Assembly: GCA_023819365.1 (NCBI GenBank)
Contig: JAMWBP010000073.1
Location: forward strand, 1-5,116
Length of the DNA: 5,116 nucleotides
From: Candidatus Omnitrophota bacterium
GTDB taxonomy: Bacteria; Ratteibacteria; UBA8468; B48-G9; JAFGKM01
Reading direction: 5' to 3'
Shown here one piece after another: positions 1-5,116 of the stretch. The notes under the pieces are model-generated. The model was not told the DNA's origin. It made no database searches and saw nothing but the letters and a program-made list of their open reading frames with translations. The position numbers and the translations under genes were made by a program. Positions within the stretch are counted from its first letter, which is position 1, and each line of letters opens with the position of its first letter.

Positions 1-33
1 TGGGTGTCAAGGGTTCGAATCCCTTATCCTCCA
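1..33 (+). tRNA. tRNA gene, 3' part only (identity not determined)
   Basis: The T arm is canonical: a 5-bp stem AAGGG/CCCTT (9-13 with 21-25) closes the 7-base loop TTCGAAT (14-20). It is followed by a 7-base acceptor strand ATCCTCC (26-32) and discriminator A (33). The T loop is canonical only on the + strand, which fixes the orientation. A short class I variable loop (about GTGTC, 4-8) precedes it, so tRNA-Leu, -Ser and -Tyr with long variable arms are unlikely. The bases after the discriminator are CTCC, so CCA is not encoded and must be added by a nucleotidyltransferase. The anticodon lies outside the window, so the amino acid cannot be called. Confidence 0.9.
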
Positions 34-82
34 CTCCTATCTTTATTGCTGGAACTACTAAAAAACATCAATCCCACCTCAT

Positions 83-946
83 CTACTCTTCAAGATACTT
101 TTTGAAGAAAGAAAGGACACGGTCTTGATATTCTCCTGTAAAAGCACGGTCAAGCCCTGTATGTGCCCCTTCTACCTTCCATAATTCCTTTGGCTGGGGC
201 GCTTTACTGAAAAGTCGTTCTGCATGTGCATAAGGAACAAAATCATCTTCTACTGAGTGTATGATAAGTATGGGAGATGTAATTTTATCCACAAAATATT
301 CAGGGCTATTTTCAATAAAATCTGCCCCTAAAATATACCTTCCTAATAGACGGGAGAGAGCAGAAAAGAGATATTTCAAAGGTCCAAGGTTCTTATAATA
401 GTGTGTAACCATCTCGGGGAAATTTGCAAAGGCAGAATCAGTAACTATAGCATCTATCCCTTTATATTTTGCTGACGCAATGATTCCAACCGCCCCTCCT
501 AAAGAATAACCCCATATACCTATCCTGTTATCTTTTGTCCTTTCCCTTGATTTGATAAAATCCATTGCTGCCTTCACATCCATAAACTCTTTCAAACCAA
601 AATAGGTAATTTTCCCTTCACTCTCACCATGTGCCCTGAAATCAAAAAGAAGGAGAGAAAAATCAGGATATAAGAATGAAACAACCGGAAGTATATCCGA
701 CTTATTTGCAGGATATCCATGAAGACAGATAATAACCCCTTTTCCTGTCTTAGAAGGTATAAACCACCCTTTAAGGGACTTCCCATCATTTGTTTTAAGA
801 ACTATATTTTCATAAGGGAGACCTATATCGGAGGGAAACAGGTAGATAGACATTCTCACAGGCATAATTGCACGCCAGCCAAGAATGATTGTAAGTACTA
901 CAATCACAATAACTGCATCAATCAGTACCCTTAACCATATCTTCAT
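83..946 (-). CDS. Membrane-anchored alpha/beta hydrolase (serine hydrolase family)
   Basis: This 287-residue protein has one N-terminal membrane segment (about residues 7-24) and then an alpha/beta hydrolase domain, most like the BAAT/dienelactone hydrolase-type 'DUF-unassigned' bacterial hydrolases. Visible landmarks are the oxyanion HGYP (76-79), the DFRAHGESEG turn (102-111), the nucleophile elbow GYSLGG with Ser148, the acid Asp234 in HSVEDDFVP, and His262 in GAH, so the catalytic triad is complete. The domain probably faces the periplasm or outer side of the membrane; the substrate cannot be inferred. It is the second gene of a minus-strand operon: its ATG lies inside the 3' end of the DUF4416 gene with a 29-base overlap. 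Only a weak GGAAC precedes the start, so translation is probably coupled to the upstream gene. The start is supported by the membrane segment beginning at residue 7. Confidence 0.9.
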   Translation of the reverse strand: MKIWLRVLIDAVIVIVVLTIILGWRAIMPVRMSIYLFPSDIGLPYENIVLKTNDGKSLKGWFIPSKTGKGVIICLHGYPANKSDILPVVSFLYPDFSLLLFDFRAHGESEGKITYFGLKEFMDVKAAMDFIKSRERTKDNRIGIWGYSLGGAVGIIASAKYKGIDAIVTDSAFANFPEMVTHYYKNLGPLKYLFSALSRLLGRYILGADFIENSPEYFVDKITSPILIIHSVEDDFVPYAHAERLFSKAPQPKELWKVEGAHTGLDRAFTGEYQDRVLSFFKKYLEE

Positions 947-1472
947 TTTTTAATTGTTCCTTATAAATGTTTCTTATTCTGGTAAAAAAATCAAGGTATC
1001 CTTCAGTTCTATAGTCCGGATATGTCCAGGGTAAGAAATTATATCTCCCTTTTTCATAGTAGAGGGTAACTTCTGCAAATATCCCTTTACCTAAATATAT
1101 TCTGTGATAGAAATCCTTTGTAGAAAAAAGGACTATATGGGAAAGGTTGATATATCCCGGGTCAAGGTTAACCGCTCGTGAAAATCCTGATGGCACGAAA
1201 AATTCACCTTCAATATCGTTTGTAATATGTTTCCATATATACGCATCTTCAGGAGACACAAGATTTTTAAAGGAGACAAACCTTCTTTTCAGGTTATCCC
1301 CCATCTCTTTTTGATAATAGTCGGTAAAGGTAAATGGAAAAGGGCCTGCCATAAGGTCTATTTCTCCTATTTTTTCAGTTAATCTCTCTTTTACCTTTTC
1401 AACAATATCCTCATCGCGATACAATATTCCGCAAAACAATTTTATCTTTTGATATCTTTCTCTTATCTTCAT
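918..1472 (-). CDS. DUF4416 family protein, function unknown
   Basis: The 184-residue protein matches the DUF4416 family along its whole length, as far as I recall the family consensus. Conserved blocks are KLFCGILYRDE (11-21), GPFPFTFTDYYQKEMG (43-58), LKRRFVSF (61-68), the NLDPGY...TKDFYHRIYLGKGIFAEVTL region (102-137) and LPWTYPDYR (147-155). It has no signal peptide or membrane segment, so it is probably cytoplasmic. The family has no established biochemical role that I know of; the invariant Asp, His, Tyr and Arg residues suggest a binding or catalytic pocket, which is inference. The ATG start has a good ribosome site, AAGGAG, 5 bases upstream (1478-1483 on the minus strand). It is the first gene of an operon with the alpha/beta hydrolase and is divergent from mnmE, with only 60 bases between the start codons. 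Confidence 0.9.
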   Translation of the reverse strand: MKIRERYQKIKLFCGILYRDEDIVEKVKERLTEKIGEIDLMAGPFPFTFTDYYQKEMGDNLKRRFVSFKNLVSPEDAYIWKHITNDIEGEFFVPSGFSRAVNLDPGYINLSHIVLFSTKDFYHRIYLGKGIFAEVTLYYEKGRYNFLPWTYPDYRTEGYLDFFTRIRNIYKEQLKNEDMVKGTD

Positions 1473-1489
1473 CCTTTCTCCTTCTCTAA

Positions 1490-1518
1490 ATTATATATGC
1501 TAAAATAAATGACGGCAA
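1490..1518 (-). promoter_or_regulatory. Candidate sigma-70-type promoter for the DUF4416-hydrolase operon
   Basis: On the minus strand, TTGCCG (1518-1513; 4 of 6 matches to TTGACA) is separated by exactly 17 bases from a perfect TATAAT (1495-1490). The predicted transcription start is near 1482-1484, which leaves a leader of only about 10-13 bases holding the AAGGAG ribosome site. The boxes and spacing are seen in the sequence; promoter function is inferred. Confidence 0.55.
1498..1506 (+). promoter_or_regulatory. Candidate extended -10 promoter for mnmE
   Basis: TGCTAAAAT is an extended -10 element (TG, one base, TAAAAT at 1501-1506) with no recognisable -35 box. Transcription would begin near 1512-1514. 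That is downstream of the in-frame ATG at 1509 but upstream of the ATG at 1533, so it supports the later start for mnmE. The surrounding 13 bases (1495-1507) recur exactly in front of the dCTP deaminase gene. Confidence 0.5.
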
Positions 1519-1532
1519 CAAAAAGGATAAAA

Positions 1533-2912
1533 ATGAAAAATGATACTATTTGTGCAATCTCTACTCCATTAGGAATAAGCGGTATAGGTATTATACGGCT
1601 TACCGGTCCTGATACATACAGGATTATTGATAAAATCTTTAGACCTGCCAAAAAGATAAGAATTTCAGAAGTTCCATCTCATACTGTTCATTATGGTCAT
1701 ATAGTTGATGGGAAAAAAATAATAGACGAAGTCCTTGTGACTATTATGAGAAAACCGAGAAGTTATACAAGAGAAGATATGGCTGAAATTGGATGTCATG
1801 GAGGACTTATTACTATGAAAGAAGTTCTATCTCTGTGTATAAAAAGTGGAGCAAGACAGGCAGAGCCCGGTGAGTTCACAAAAAGAGCATTTTTGAATGG
1901 CAGGATAGACCTTACCCAGGCAGAAAGTGTACTTGAACTTATCTATAGTAAAACAGAAAAAGGGCTTGAAATATCAGCAAGGAAATTGAAAGGTGCTTTT
2001 TCTGACGAGATTAAAAAAATTAAGACCCTCCTTATAGAACTCTTTTCTGATATTCAGGCAAAGATTGACTTTCCTGAAGAAGAAGATATAGAAAGATACA
2101 ACCCTGATATATTGTCCCGGATAGAAAAAATAATCTTTTTTATTGACTCTATTCTTTCTCGGGCAGTAAAAGGGAAGATAATCCAGCAGGGAATAAACGC
2201 TGCCATCACAGGAAGAGTAAATGCGGGAAAGTCAAGTTTACTCAATGCACTTTTGAAAGAAGAAAGGGCATTAGTAACTGAAATTCCTGGCACAACAAGG
2301 GATATATTGCAGGAAACAATAAATGTTAAAGGCATCCCTGTTAATATTATAGATACTGCTGGGATAAGAAAGGTAAGGGGCAGGATTGAAAGTATGGGTG
2401 TGGAGAAAGCACTGGAATGGATGAAAAAGGCAGATATAAATTTAGTTGTGCTTGATGGAAGTAAAAAACTCAATGAATACGACCATCAGTTGCTTAACTA
2501 TATAAAAGATAAGAGAAACTATATGCTCATCATAAACAAAAGAGACCTCCCACAGAAGATAGAAAAGGACTACCTTGAGGAACATTTTCTAAAAGGTCAT
2601 ATTATCTCTATATCTGCAAAAAAGGGAGAAGGCATAGCATCGCTTGAAGAGATACTATACACACTTATCCTTGAAGGTTACGGTGAGATAAAGAGTGATG
2701 AGATATTTCTCAATATAAGGCAGGAAGGTAAAATAAAAGAAACGAGGGAAATTCTGCTGGAAACAAAGGATGCAATTATAAAAGGAATTACAGTGGATAT
2801 TATTGCTGAATATCTGAAAGAAGGTATTAACAAGATGGATGAAATAATAGGTAAGAACATATCAGAAGAAGTATTAGAACAGATATTTTCTAAGTTTTGT
2901 ATTGGAAAATAG
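1533..2912 (+). CDS. mnmE: tRNA uridine-5-carboxymethylaminomethyl modification GTPase MnmE (TrmE)
   Basis: MnmE works with MnmG to install the cmnm5/nm5 group on the wobble uridine (U34) of certain tRNAs, using a methylene-tetrahydrofolate-derived one-carbon unit and GTP hydrolysis. This 459-residue copy is full length. The N-terminal folate-binding domain (about 1-120) contains the STPLGISGIGIIRLTGP block, and FTKRAFLNGRIDLTQAES (115-132) starts the helical domain. The inserted G domain has G1 GRVNAGKS (227-234), G2 TTRD (254-257), G3 DTAG (274-277), G4 NKRD (335-338) and G5 SAK (361-363). The protein ends in the hallmark FCIGK with the conserved Cys456. I chose ATG 1533 rather than the in-frame ATG at 1509: 1533 is preceded by AAAAGGA, gives the family's usual N-terminus, and 1509 would lie ahead of the predicted transcription start. 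The partner gene mnmG is not in the window. Confidence 0.97.
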   Translation: MKNDTICAISTPLGISGIGIIRLTGPDTYRIIDKIFRPAKKIRISEVPSHTVHYGHIVDGKKIIDEVLVTIMRKPRSYTREDMAEIGCHGGLITMKEVLSLCIKSGARQAEPGEFTKRAFLNGRIDLTQAESVLELIYSKTEKGLEISARKLKGAFSDEIKKIKTLLIELFSDIQAKIDFPEEEDIERYNPDILSRIEKIIFFIDSILSRAVKGKIIQQGINAAITGRVNAGKSSLLNALLKEERALVTEIPGTTRDILQETINVKGIPVNIIDTAGIRKVRGRIESMGVEKALEWMKKADINLVVLDGSKKLNEYDHQLLNYIKDKRNYMLIINKRDLPQKIEKDYLEEHFLKGHIISISAKKGEGIASLEEILYTLILEGYGEIKSDEIFLNIRQEGKIKETREILLETKDAIIKGITVDIIAEYLKEGINKMDEIIGKNISEEVLEQIFSKFCIGK

Positions 2913-2922
2913 GGGGTAAAAG

Positions 2923-3765
2923 ATGAAAAGAATATGTATTATCTTAAAGCATCGGATTTTGAATAATTCCGATGGTTTAATAAGGGATTATATAATGGAA
3001 TTTATTCAAAAATTCAAGAAAGTTGGAAGGGGTTTCAGGGGAAGAATTCCCCTGACTTTCTTGTTATCAATACTACTTGCTGGCTGTGCCACATATTACA
3101 ATCCTGTAACTGAAAAGACAGAGTATACAATTTATACAGAAAAAGATGAGATTGATATGGGAATAGCGATAGACAAGAAAATTCAAAGAGAAAACAAAAT
3201 AGTTGAAACACCTGACTGTATAAAAGAGATTGTGGAAAAAGTCGGCAAAAATTCAGATAGACCGTCTTTAAATTATACAGTAAGGGTGATAGAAAACAAA
3301 GGAATCAATGCATTTGCTATACCCGGAGGTTTTATTTATCTCTATACAGGGCTGATTGAAAAAATAGAATCAAATGATGAATTAGCAAATATTATAGGAC
3401 ATGAGATGGGTCATATATGCGCAAGGGATGGAATTAATCAACTCCAGAAGACACTTCTTTATTCAATATCCACAAGTATATTGTTAAGAGATAGAAGTGC
3501 CGCAATTCAAAAGGCAGTAGATGCAGGATTTACACTTACAATGTTGAAATACAGTAGAGAACAGGAACTAAGGGCTGATAAACTTGGGGTTACATATGCA
3601 TACCGTTCTGGATATAACCCGGAAGGGATGATATCTTTTTTCAGAAAACTTCAGGAGATAGAGAGAAAATCTCCTTCATTAAAAATTGCTTTTCTTGCCA
3701 GTCATCCTGATATAAAAGACAGGATAGACAATGTAGAAAAGGTTATCCAGGACCTAAAAAATTAA
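2923..3765 (+). CDS. M48 family zinc metallopeptidase, predicted lipoprotein (BepA/LoiP-like)
   Basis: An envelope M48 endopeptidase of the type that degrades or assists misfolded outer-membrane and periplasmic proteins; the exact substrate is unknown. The 280-residue reading has a lipobox LLAGC with Cys55 as lipidation site. The peptidase domain shows NAFAIPGGFIYLYTGL (129-144), the zinc motif HEMGH (160-164, catalytic Glu161), the third zinc ligand Glu215 in SREQELRAD, and a SHPD motif (260-263) typical of this family. It follows mnmE by 10 bases, so co-transcription is likely. The start is uncertain. ATG 2923 has a G-rich ribosome site (AGGGGGT), but puts 54 residues before the lipid Cys, far too many for a normal signal peptide. 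An ATG at 2995, after AAGGG, gives a 30-residue signal and a 256-residue precursor. The excess length is explained by a possible 117-base in-frame insertion (see repeat entry). Confidence 0.92.
   Translation: MKRICIILKHRILNNSDGLIRDYIMEFIQKFKKVGRGFRGRIPLTFLLSILLAGCATYYNPVTEKTEYTIYTEKDEIDMGIAIDKKIQRENKIVETPDCIKEIVEKVGKNSDRPSLNYTVRVIENKGINAFAIPGGFIYLYTGLIEKIESNDELANIIGHEMGHICARDGINQLQKTLLYSISTSILLRDRSAAIQKAVDAGFTLTMLKYSREQELRADKLGVTYAYRSGYNPEGMISFFRKLQEIERKSPSLKIAFLASHPDIKDRIDNVEKVIQDLKN
2944..2980. repeat. Inverted repeat, 13-base arms with one mismatch
   Basis: TTAAAGCATCGGA (2944-2956) is complementary to TCCGATGGTTTAA (2968-2980) except at one G-G position (2949/2975). The loop is 11 bases (2957-2967). 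It forms the left end of the putative insertion in the M48 gene. No T-run follows the 3' arm, so it is not a typical intrinsic terminator for mnmE. Confidence 0.75.
2946..3062 (+). repeat. Putative 117-base palindrome-rich in-frame insertion in the lipoprotein signal peptide
   Basis: TCTT occurs at 2942-2945 and again at 3059-3062, exactly 117 bases (39 codons) apart. Removing one repeat and the bases between them joins the reading frame to give MKRICIILLSILLAGC, an ideal lipoprotein signal with a basic n-region, hydrophobic core and lipobox. The removed segment holds three inverted repeats and has no in-frame stop. These facts are visible in the sequence. That it is an inserted element, comparable in principle to Rickettsia palindromic elements, is inference. 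The exact ends are uncertain by four bases because of the repeat. No transposase is nearby. Confidence 0.5.
2998..3015. repeat. Short inverted repeat, 6-bp arms
   Basis: GAATTT (2998-3003) pairs with AAATTC (3010-3015) across a 6-base loop. It is short and AT-rich, so alone it would be weak evidence. It sits between two stronger inverted repeats inside the putative insertion. Confidence 0.45.
3015..3063. repeat. Strong two-part hairpin within the signal-peptide coding region
   Basis: The outer arms CAAGAAAGT (3015-3023) and ACTTTCTTG (3055-3063) are perfectly complementary over 9 bp. The inner arms CAGGGGAA (3036-3043) and TTCCCCTG (3047-3054) are perfectly complementary over 8 bp with a GAA loop. 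A 12-base bulge (3024-3035) lies on the 5' side only. The inner part is clearly richer in G and C than the flanking DNA. It codes for the residues FKKVGRGFRGRIPLTFL. No poly-T follows, so it is not an intrinsic terminator. If translation starts at 2995, the hairpin would lie within reach of the initiating ribosome. Confidence 0.85.
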
Positions 3766-3782
3766 TAGTTCCTAACAGATTC

Positions 3783-4316
3783 TCATTTGGGTATCACAAT
3801 TCCTTTAGATGCTTGATATTTACCAGCAACATCTTTATATGACTTCTCACATTCACTTTCCGCAGATAAAAAAATTATCTGTCCTATCCCTTCTCCTGCA
3901 TAAATTTCTGCTTCCATAGGTGTAAGATTGGCTATCTGAACAGTAAGATGCCCTTCCCATTCAGGTTCAAGAGGCGTTACATTTACAACTATACCACATC
4001 TTGCATATGTGGATTTTCCAAAACAAAGACCGATAACATCCCTTGGTATTCTAAAATATTCCAAACTCTTACCAAGGATAAAACTGTTAGGAGGAACTAT
4101 GCAGATATTACCTTTAAATTTTTCAAAGTCAGAGACATCTATTTTTTTAGGAGAGATAGGACCTTTCCCTTTGAATATAAGAAACTCATCAGACAGAACA
4201 AAATCATACCCATAAGAAGATACGCCAAAAGAGATACATTTTTTAACCTTCTCAGGGGAAAAAGGTGTTATCATTTTTTCTCCCATCTCTTTTATCCATT
4301 TATCCGGCTTGACCAC
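3783..4316 (-). CDS. dcd: dCTP deaminase family protein (Dcd-like) with altered catalytic residue
   Basis: Typical members deaminate dCTP to dUTP, supplying dUMP for thymidylate synthesis; some are bifunctional deaminase-dUTPases. This 177-residue protein has the family blocks DKWIKEM (5-11), GVSSYGYDF (31-39), PPNSFILGKSLEYFRIPRDV (75-94), GKSTYARCGIVVNVTPLEPEWEGH (100-123) and IYAGEGIGQIIF (138-149). Ser102 and Arg106 align with E. coli Ser111 and Arg115. However, the residue aligned with the catalytic Glu138 is Gln127 (codon CAG at 3938-3936), and the C-terminal KYQGQxG motif reads KYQASKG, with Ser170 at the usual second Gln. The protein could therefore be inactive as a deaminase, act only on dUTP, or bind nucleotides in a regulatory role. 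Translation starts at GTG 4316 behind a perfect AAGGAGG (4328-4322). It is convergent with the M48 gene (17 bases between) and divergent from lipA. Confidence 0.9.
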   Translation of the reverse strand: MVKPDKWIKEMGEKMITPFSPEKVKKCISFGVSSYGYDFVLSDEFLIFKGKGPISPKKIDVSDFEKFKGNICIVPPNSFILGKSLEYFRIPRDVIGLCFGKSTYARCGIVVNVTPLEPEWEGHLTVQIANLTPMEAEIYAGEGIGQIIFLSAESECEKSYKDVAGKYQASKGIVIPK

Positions 4317-4321
4317 TTTGT

Positions 4322-4328
4322 CCTCCTT
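4322..4328 (-). promoter_or_regulatory. Strong ribosome-binding site fixing the GTG start of dcd
   Basis: AAGGAGG on the minus strand is a full match to the anti-Shine-Dalgarno core and lies 5 bases before the GTG at 4316-4314. It supports the GTG start despite the absence of a nearby ATG. Confidence 0.8.
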
Positions 4329-4343
4329 TGTAAAATCACAAGT

Positions 4344-4352
4344 ATTTTAGCA
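4344..4352 (-). promoter_or_regulatory. Candidate extended -10 promoter for dcd
   Basis: On the minus strand TGCTAAAAT (4352-4344) is identical to the extended -10 in front of mnmE. The identity extends to 13 bases (ATATGCTAAAATA, 4355-4343). No convincing -35 box is seen. The predicted start near 4337 leaves a leader of about 20 bases containing AAGGAGG. Confidence 0.5.
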
Positions 4353-4375
4353 TATTTCATCCTCTTTTTACTTTA

Positions 4376-4387
4376 TGGTAATATAAT
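4376..4387 (+). promoter_or_regulatory. Candidate -10 region for lipA, possibly giving a leaderless mRNA
   Basis: TGGTAATATAAT contains two overlapping choices: an extended -10 TGGTAATAT (4376-4384) and a perfect TATAAT (4382-4387). The first predicts transcription starting at about 4390-4391, on or next to the ATG. No Shine-Dalgarno sequence lies between the element and the ATG at 4391, which fits a leaderless transcript. No clear -35 box is visible. Confidence 0.4.
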
Positions 4388-4390
4388 TTT

Positions 4391-5116
4391 ATGAAACAAT
4401 ACATCCCAGACAGGATAAAAAAGAGGGTGTCAGTTAATAGTGAAAGCGAACAGGTTAGAAAAATACTTAAGGGACTTTCTCTCAATACTGTTTGTGAAAG
4501 TGCTGTCTGCCCTAATATATATGAGTGTTTCTCAAAAAGACATCTCACCTTTATGATACTTGGCAATAGATGCACAAGAAATTGTAGATTTTGTGGTGTC
4601 TCTCCTATAATAAAGTCAACTCCTCCTGATGAAAAAGAACCTGAAAATATAGCAAAAGCAGTGAATCTACTTAGAATGAGGTATGTAGTGATAACATCCC
4701 CTACAAGGGATGACCTACCTGATGGTGGTGCTGAGCAATTTGCTGCCACCACAGAAAATATAAGACGACTAAATCCTTCTACAAAAATTGAACTACTCAT
4801 TCCTGACTTTGATGGTAATAAGGAGAGTTTAGAAAAGGTGTTTAAGGCAAAACCAGATGTTATCTCTCATAATATTGAAACTGTCCGTTCTTTATATCCT
4901 TTTATAAGACCCTCTTCTGATTACAAAACATCACTCCGTGTCCTGAAAACAATAAAAGAAAATGGATTTATCACAAAGTCAGGATTTATGGTAGGGCTGG
5001 GTGAGACCAGAGAGGAAGTGATAGAACTGATCCATACTCTTAAAAATAATGGGTGTGATTATCTTGTCATTGGGCAGTATTTAAAACCATCAAAAGATGC
5101 CATACCTGTAAAGGAA
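4391..5116 (+). CDS. lipA: Lipoyl synthase LipA, N-terminal 242 codons (cut by window edge)
   Basis: LipA is a radical SAM enzyme that inserts two sulfur atoms into octanoyl groups on lipoyl domains, making the lipoyl cofactor for 2-oxoacid dehydrogenases and the glycine cleavage system. The frame stays open to the last base of the window. The auxiliary cluster motif CX4CX5C is at Cys35, Cys40 and Cys46, and the radical SAM motif CTRNCRFC at Cys61, Cys65 and Cys68. Other family blocks are VVITSPTRDDLPDGGA, KIELLIPDFDGN, PDVISHNIETV, TKSGFMVGLGET and IGQYLKPSK. The C-terminal part, including the RSSY-type serine ligand, lies outside. The ATG at 4391 gives the expected short N-terminus but has no ribosome site. 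The gene is divergent from dcd with 74 bases between starts. Neither lipB nor lplA is visible. Confidence 0.95.
   Translation, partial: MKQYIPDRIKKRVSVNSESEQVRKILKGLSLNTVCESAVCPNIYECFSKRHLTFMILGNRCTRNCRFCGVSPIIKSTPPDEKEPENIAKAVNLLRMRYVVITSPTRDDLPDGGAEQFAATTENIRRLNPSTKIELLIPDFDGNKESLEKVFKAKPDVISHNIETVRSLYPFIRPSSDYKTSLRVLKTIKENGFITKSGFMVGLGETREEVIELIHTLKNNGCDYLVIGQYLKPSKDAIPVKE

Noticed and set aside
34..82. Possible intrinsic terminator between the tRNA and the hydrolase gene
   Set aside because: On the minus strand there is a run of six T's (65-60), but no stem of useful length precedes it. No hairpin follows the tRNA on the + strand either.
1469..1651. Minus-strand 60-codon open frame with a hydrophobic, membrane-like C-terminal half, overlapping the DUF4416 start by 4 bases
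   Set aside because: It lies antisense to the conserved N-terminus of mnmE and across the promoter region, begins at TTG without a ribosome site, and its hydrophobic composition is what the reverse complement of this coding sequence would give.
2054..2473. Minus-strand open frame of 139 codons inside mnmE
   Set aside because: It runs antisense through the G domain motifs of mnmE, has no recognisable family features, and is best explained as a shadow of the conserved gene.
2991..2996. TATAAT before the internal ATG of the M48 gene as a possible promoter
   Set aside because: It overlaps the ATG at 2995 itself and has no good -35 box at the usual distance. It is part of a self-complementary ATTATATAAT and is more simply explained by AT-rich sequence.
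3766..3782. Possible shared terminator between the convergent M48 and dcd genes
   Set aside because: The 17-base gap holds no inverted repeat or T-run on either strand.
3948..4394. Plus-strand open frame of 148 codons opposite dcd
   Set aside because: It is antisense to the conserved dcd blocks, and its sequence is a low-complexity run of Tyr, Arg, Phe and Lys codons without family features.
4357..4800. Minus-strand open frame of 147 codons at the right side
   Set aside because: It lies opposite the lipA radical SAM region. The true gene is the + strand frame that runs off the window edge.

Overview
The window is an AT-rich bacterial chromosomal segment made almost entirely of closely packed protein genes. 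It starts with the 3' end of a tRNA gene that has no encoded CCA. It contains a predicted lipoprotein, so the cell envelope probably includes lipoprotein processing, and a DUF4416 gene, a family I associate with diderm and candidate-phylum bacteria. I cannot name the organism; an uncultured or poorly sampled low-GC bacterium is a reasonable guess. No stretch over 300 bases lacks a gene.

Layout: (1) 1-33, tRNA 3' end on the + strand. (2) 83-1472, a two-gene minus-strand operon of DUF4416 followed by a membrane-anchored alpha/beta hydrolase, overlapping by 29 bases. (3) About 1473-1532, a compact divergent promoter region. (4) 1533-2912, mnmE on the + strand, followed 10 bases later by a gene for an M48 zinc-peptidase lipoprotein (2923-3765). 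(5) 3783-4316, a dCTP deaminase family gene on the minus strand, convergent with the M48 gene and with a GTG start. (6) 4317-4390, a second short divergent region. (7) 4391 to the right edge, the N-terminal 242 codons of lipA (lipoyl synthase), cut by the window end.

The genes are mostly housekeeping: tRNA wobble modification (MnmE), envelope protein quality control (M48), pyrimidine deoxynucleotide metabolism (Dcd-like) and lipoate synthesis (LipA). They do not form one pathway. I found no CRISPR array, transposase, phage gene or defence cassette.

Two observations stand out. First, the signal peptide of the M48 lipoprotein appears to be split by an in-frame 117-base palindrome-rich insertion. 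Removing it between two TCTT copies leaves MKRICIILLSILLAGC, a textbook lipoprotein signal. This resembles in principle the Rickettsia palindromic elements that insert into coding genes. Second, the dCTP deaminase homologue has Gln at the position of the catalytic Glu (E. coli Glu138) and Ser where the C-terminal KYQGQ motif normally has its second Gln, so its activity may be lost or changed.
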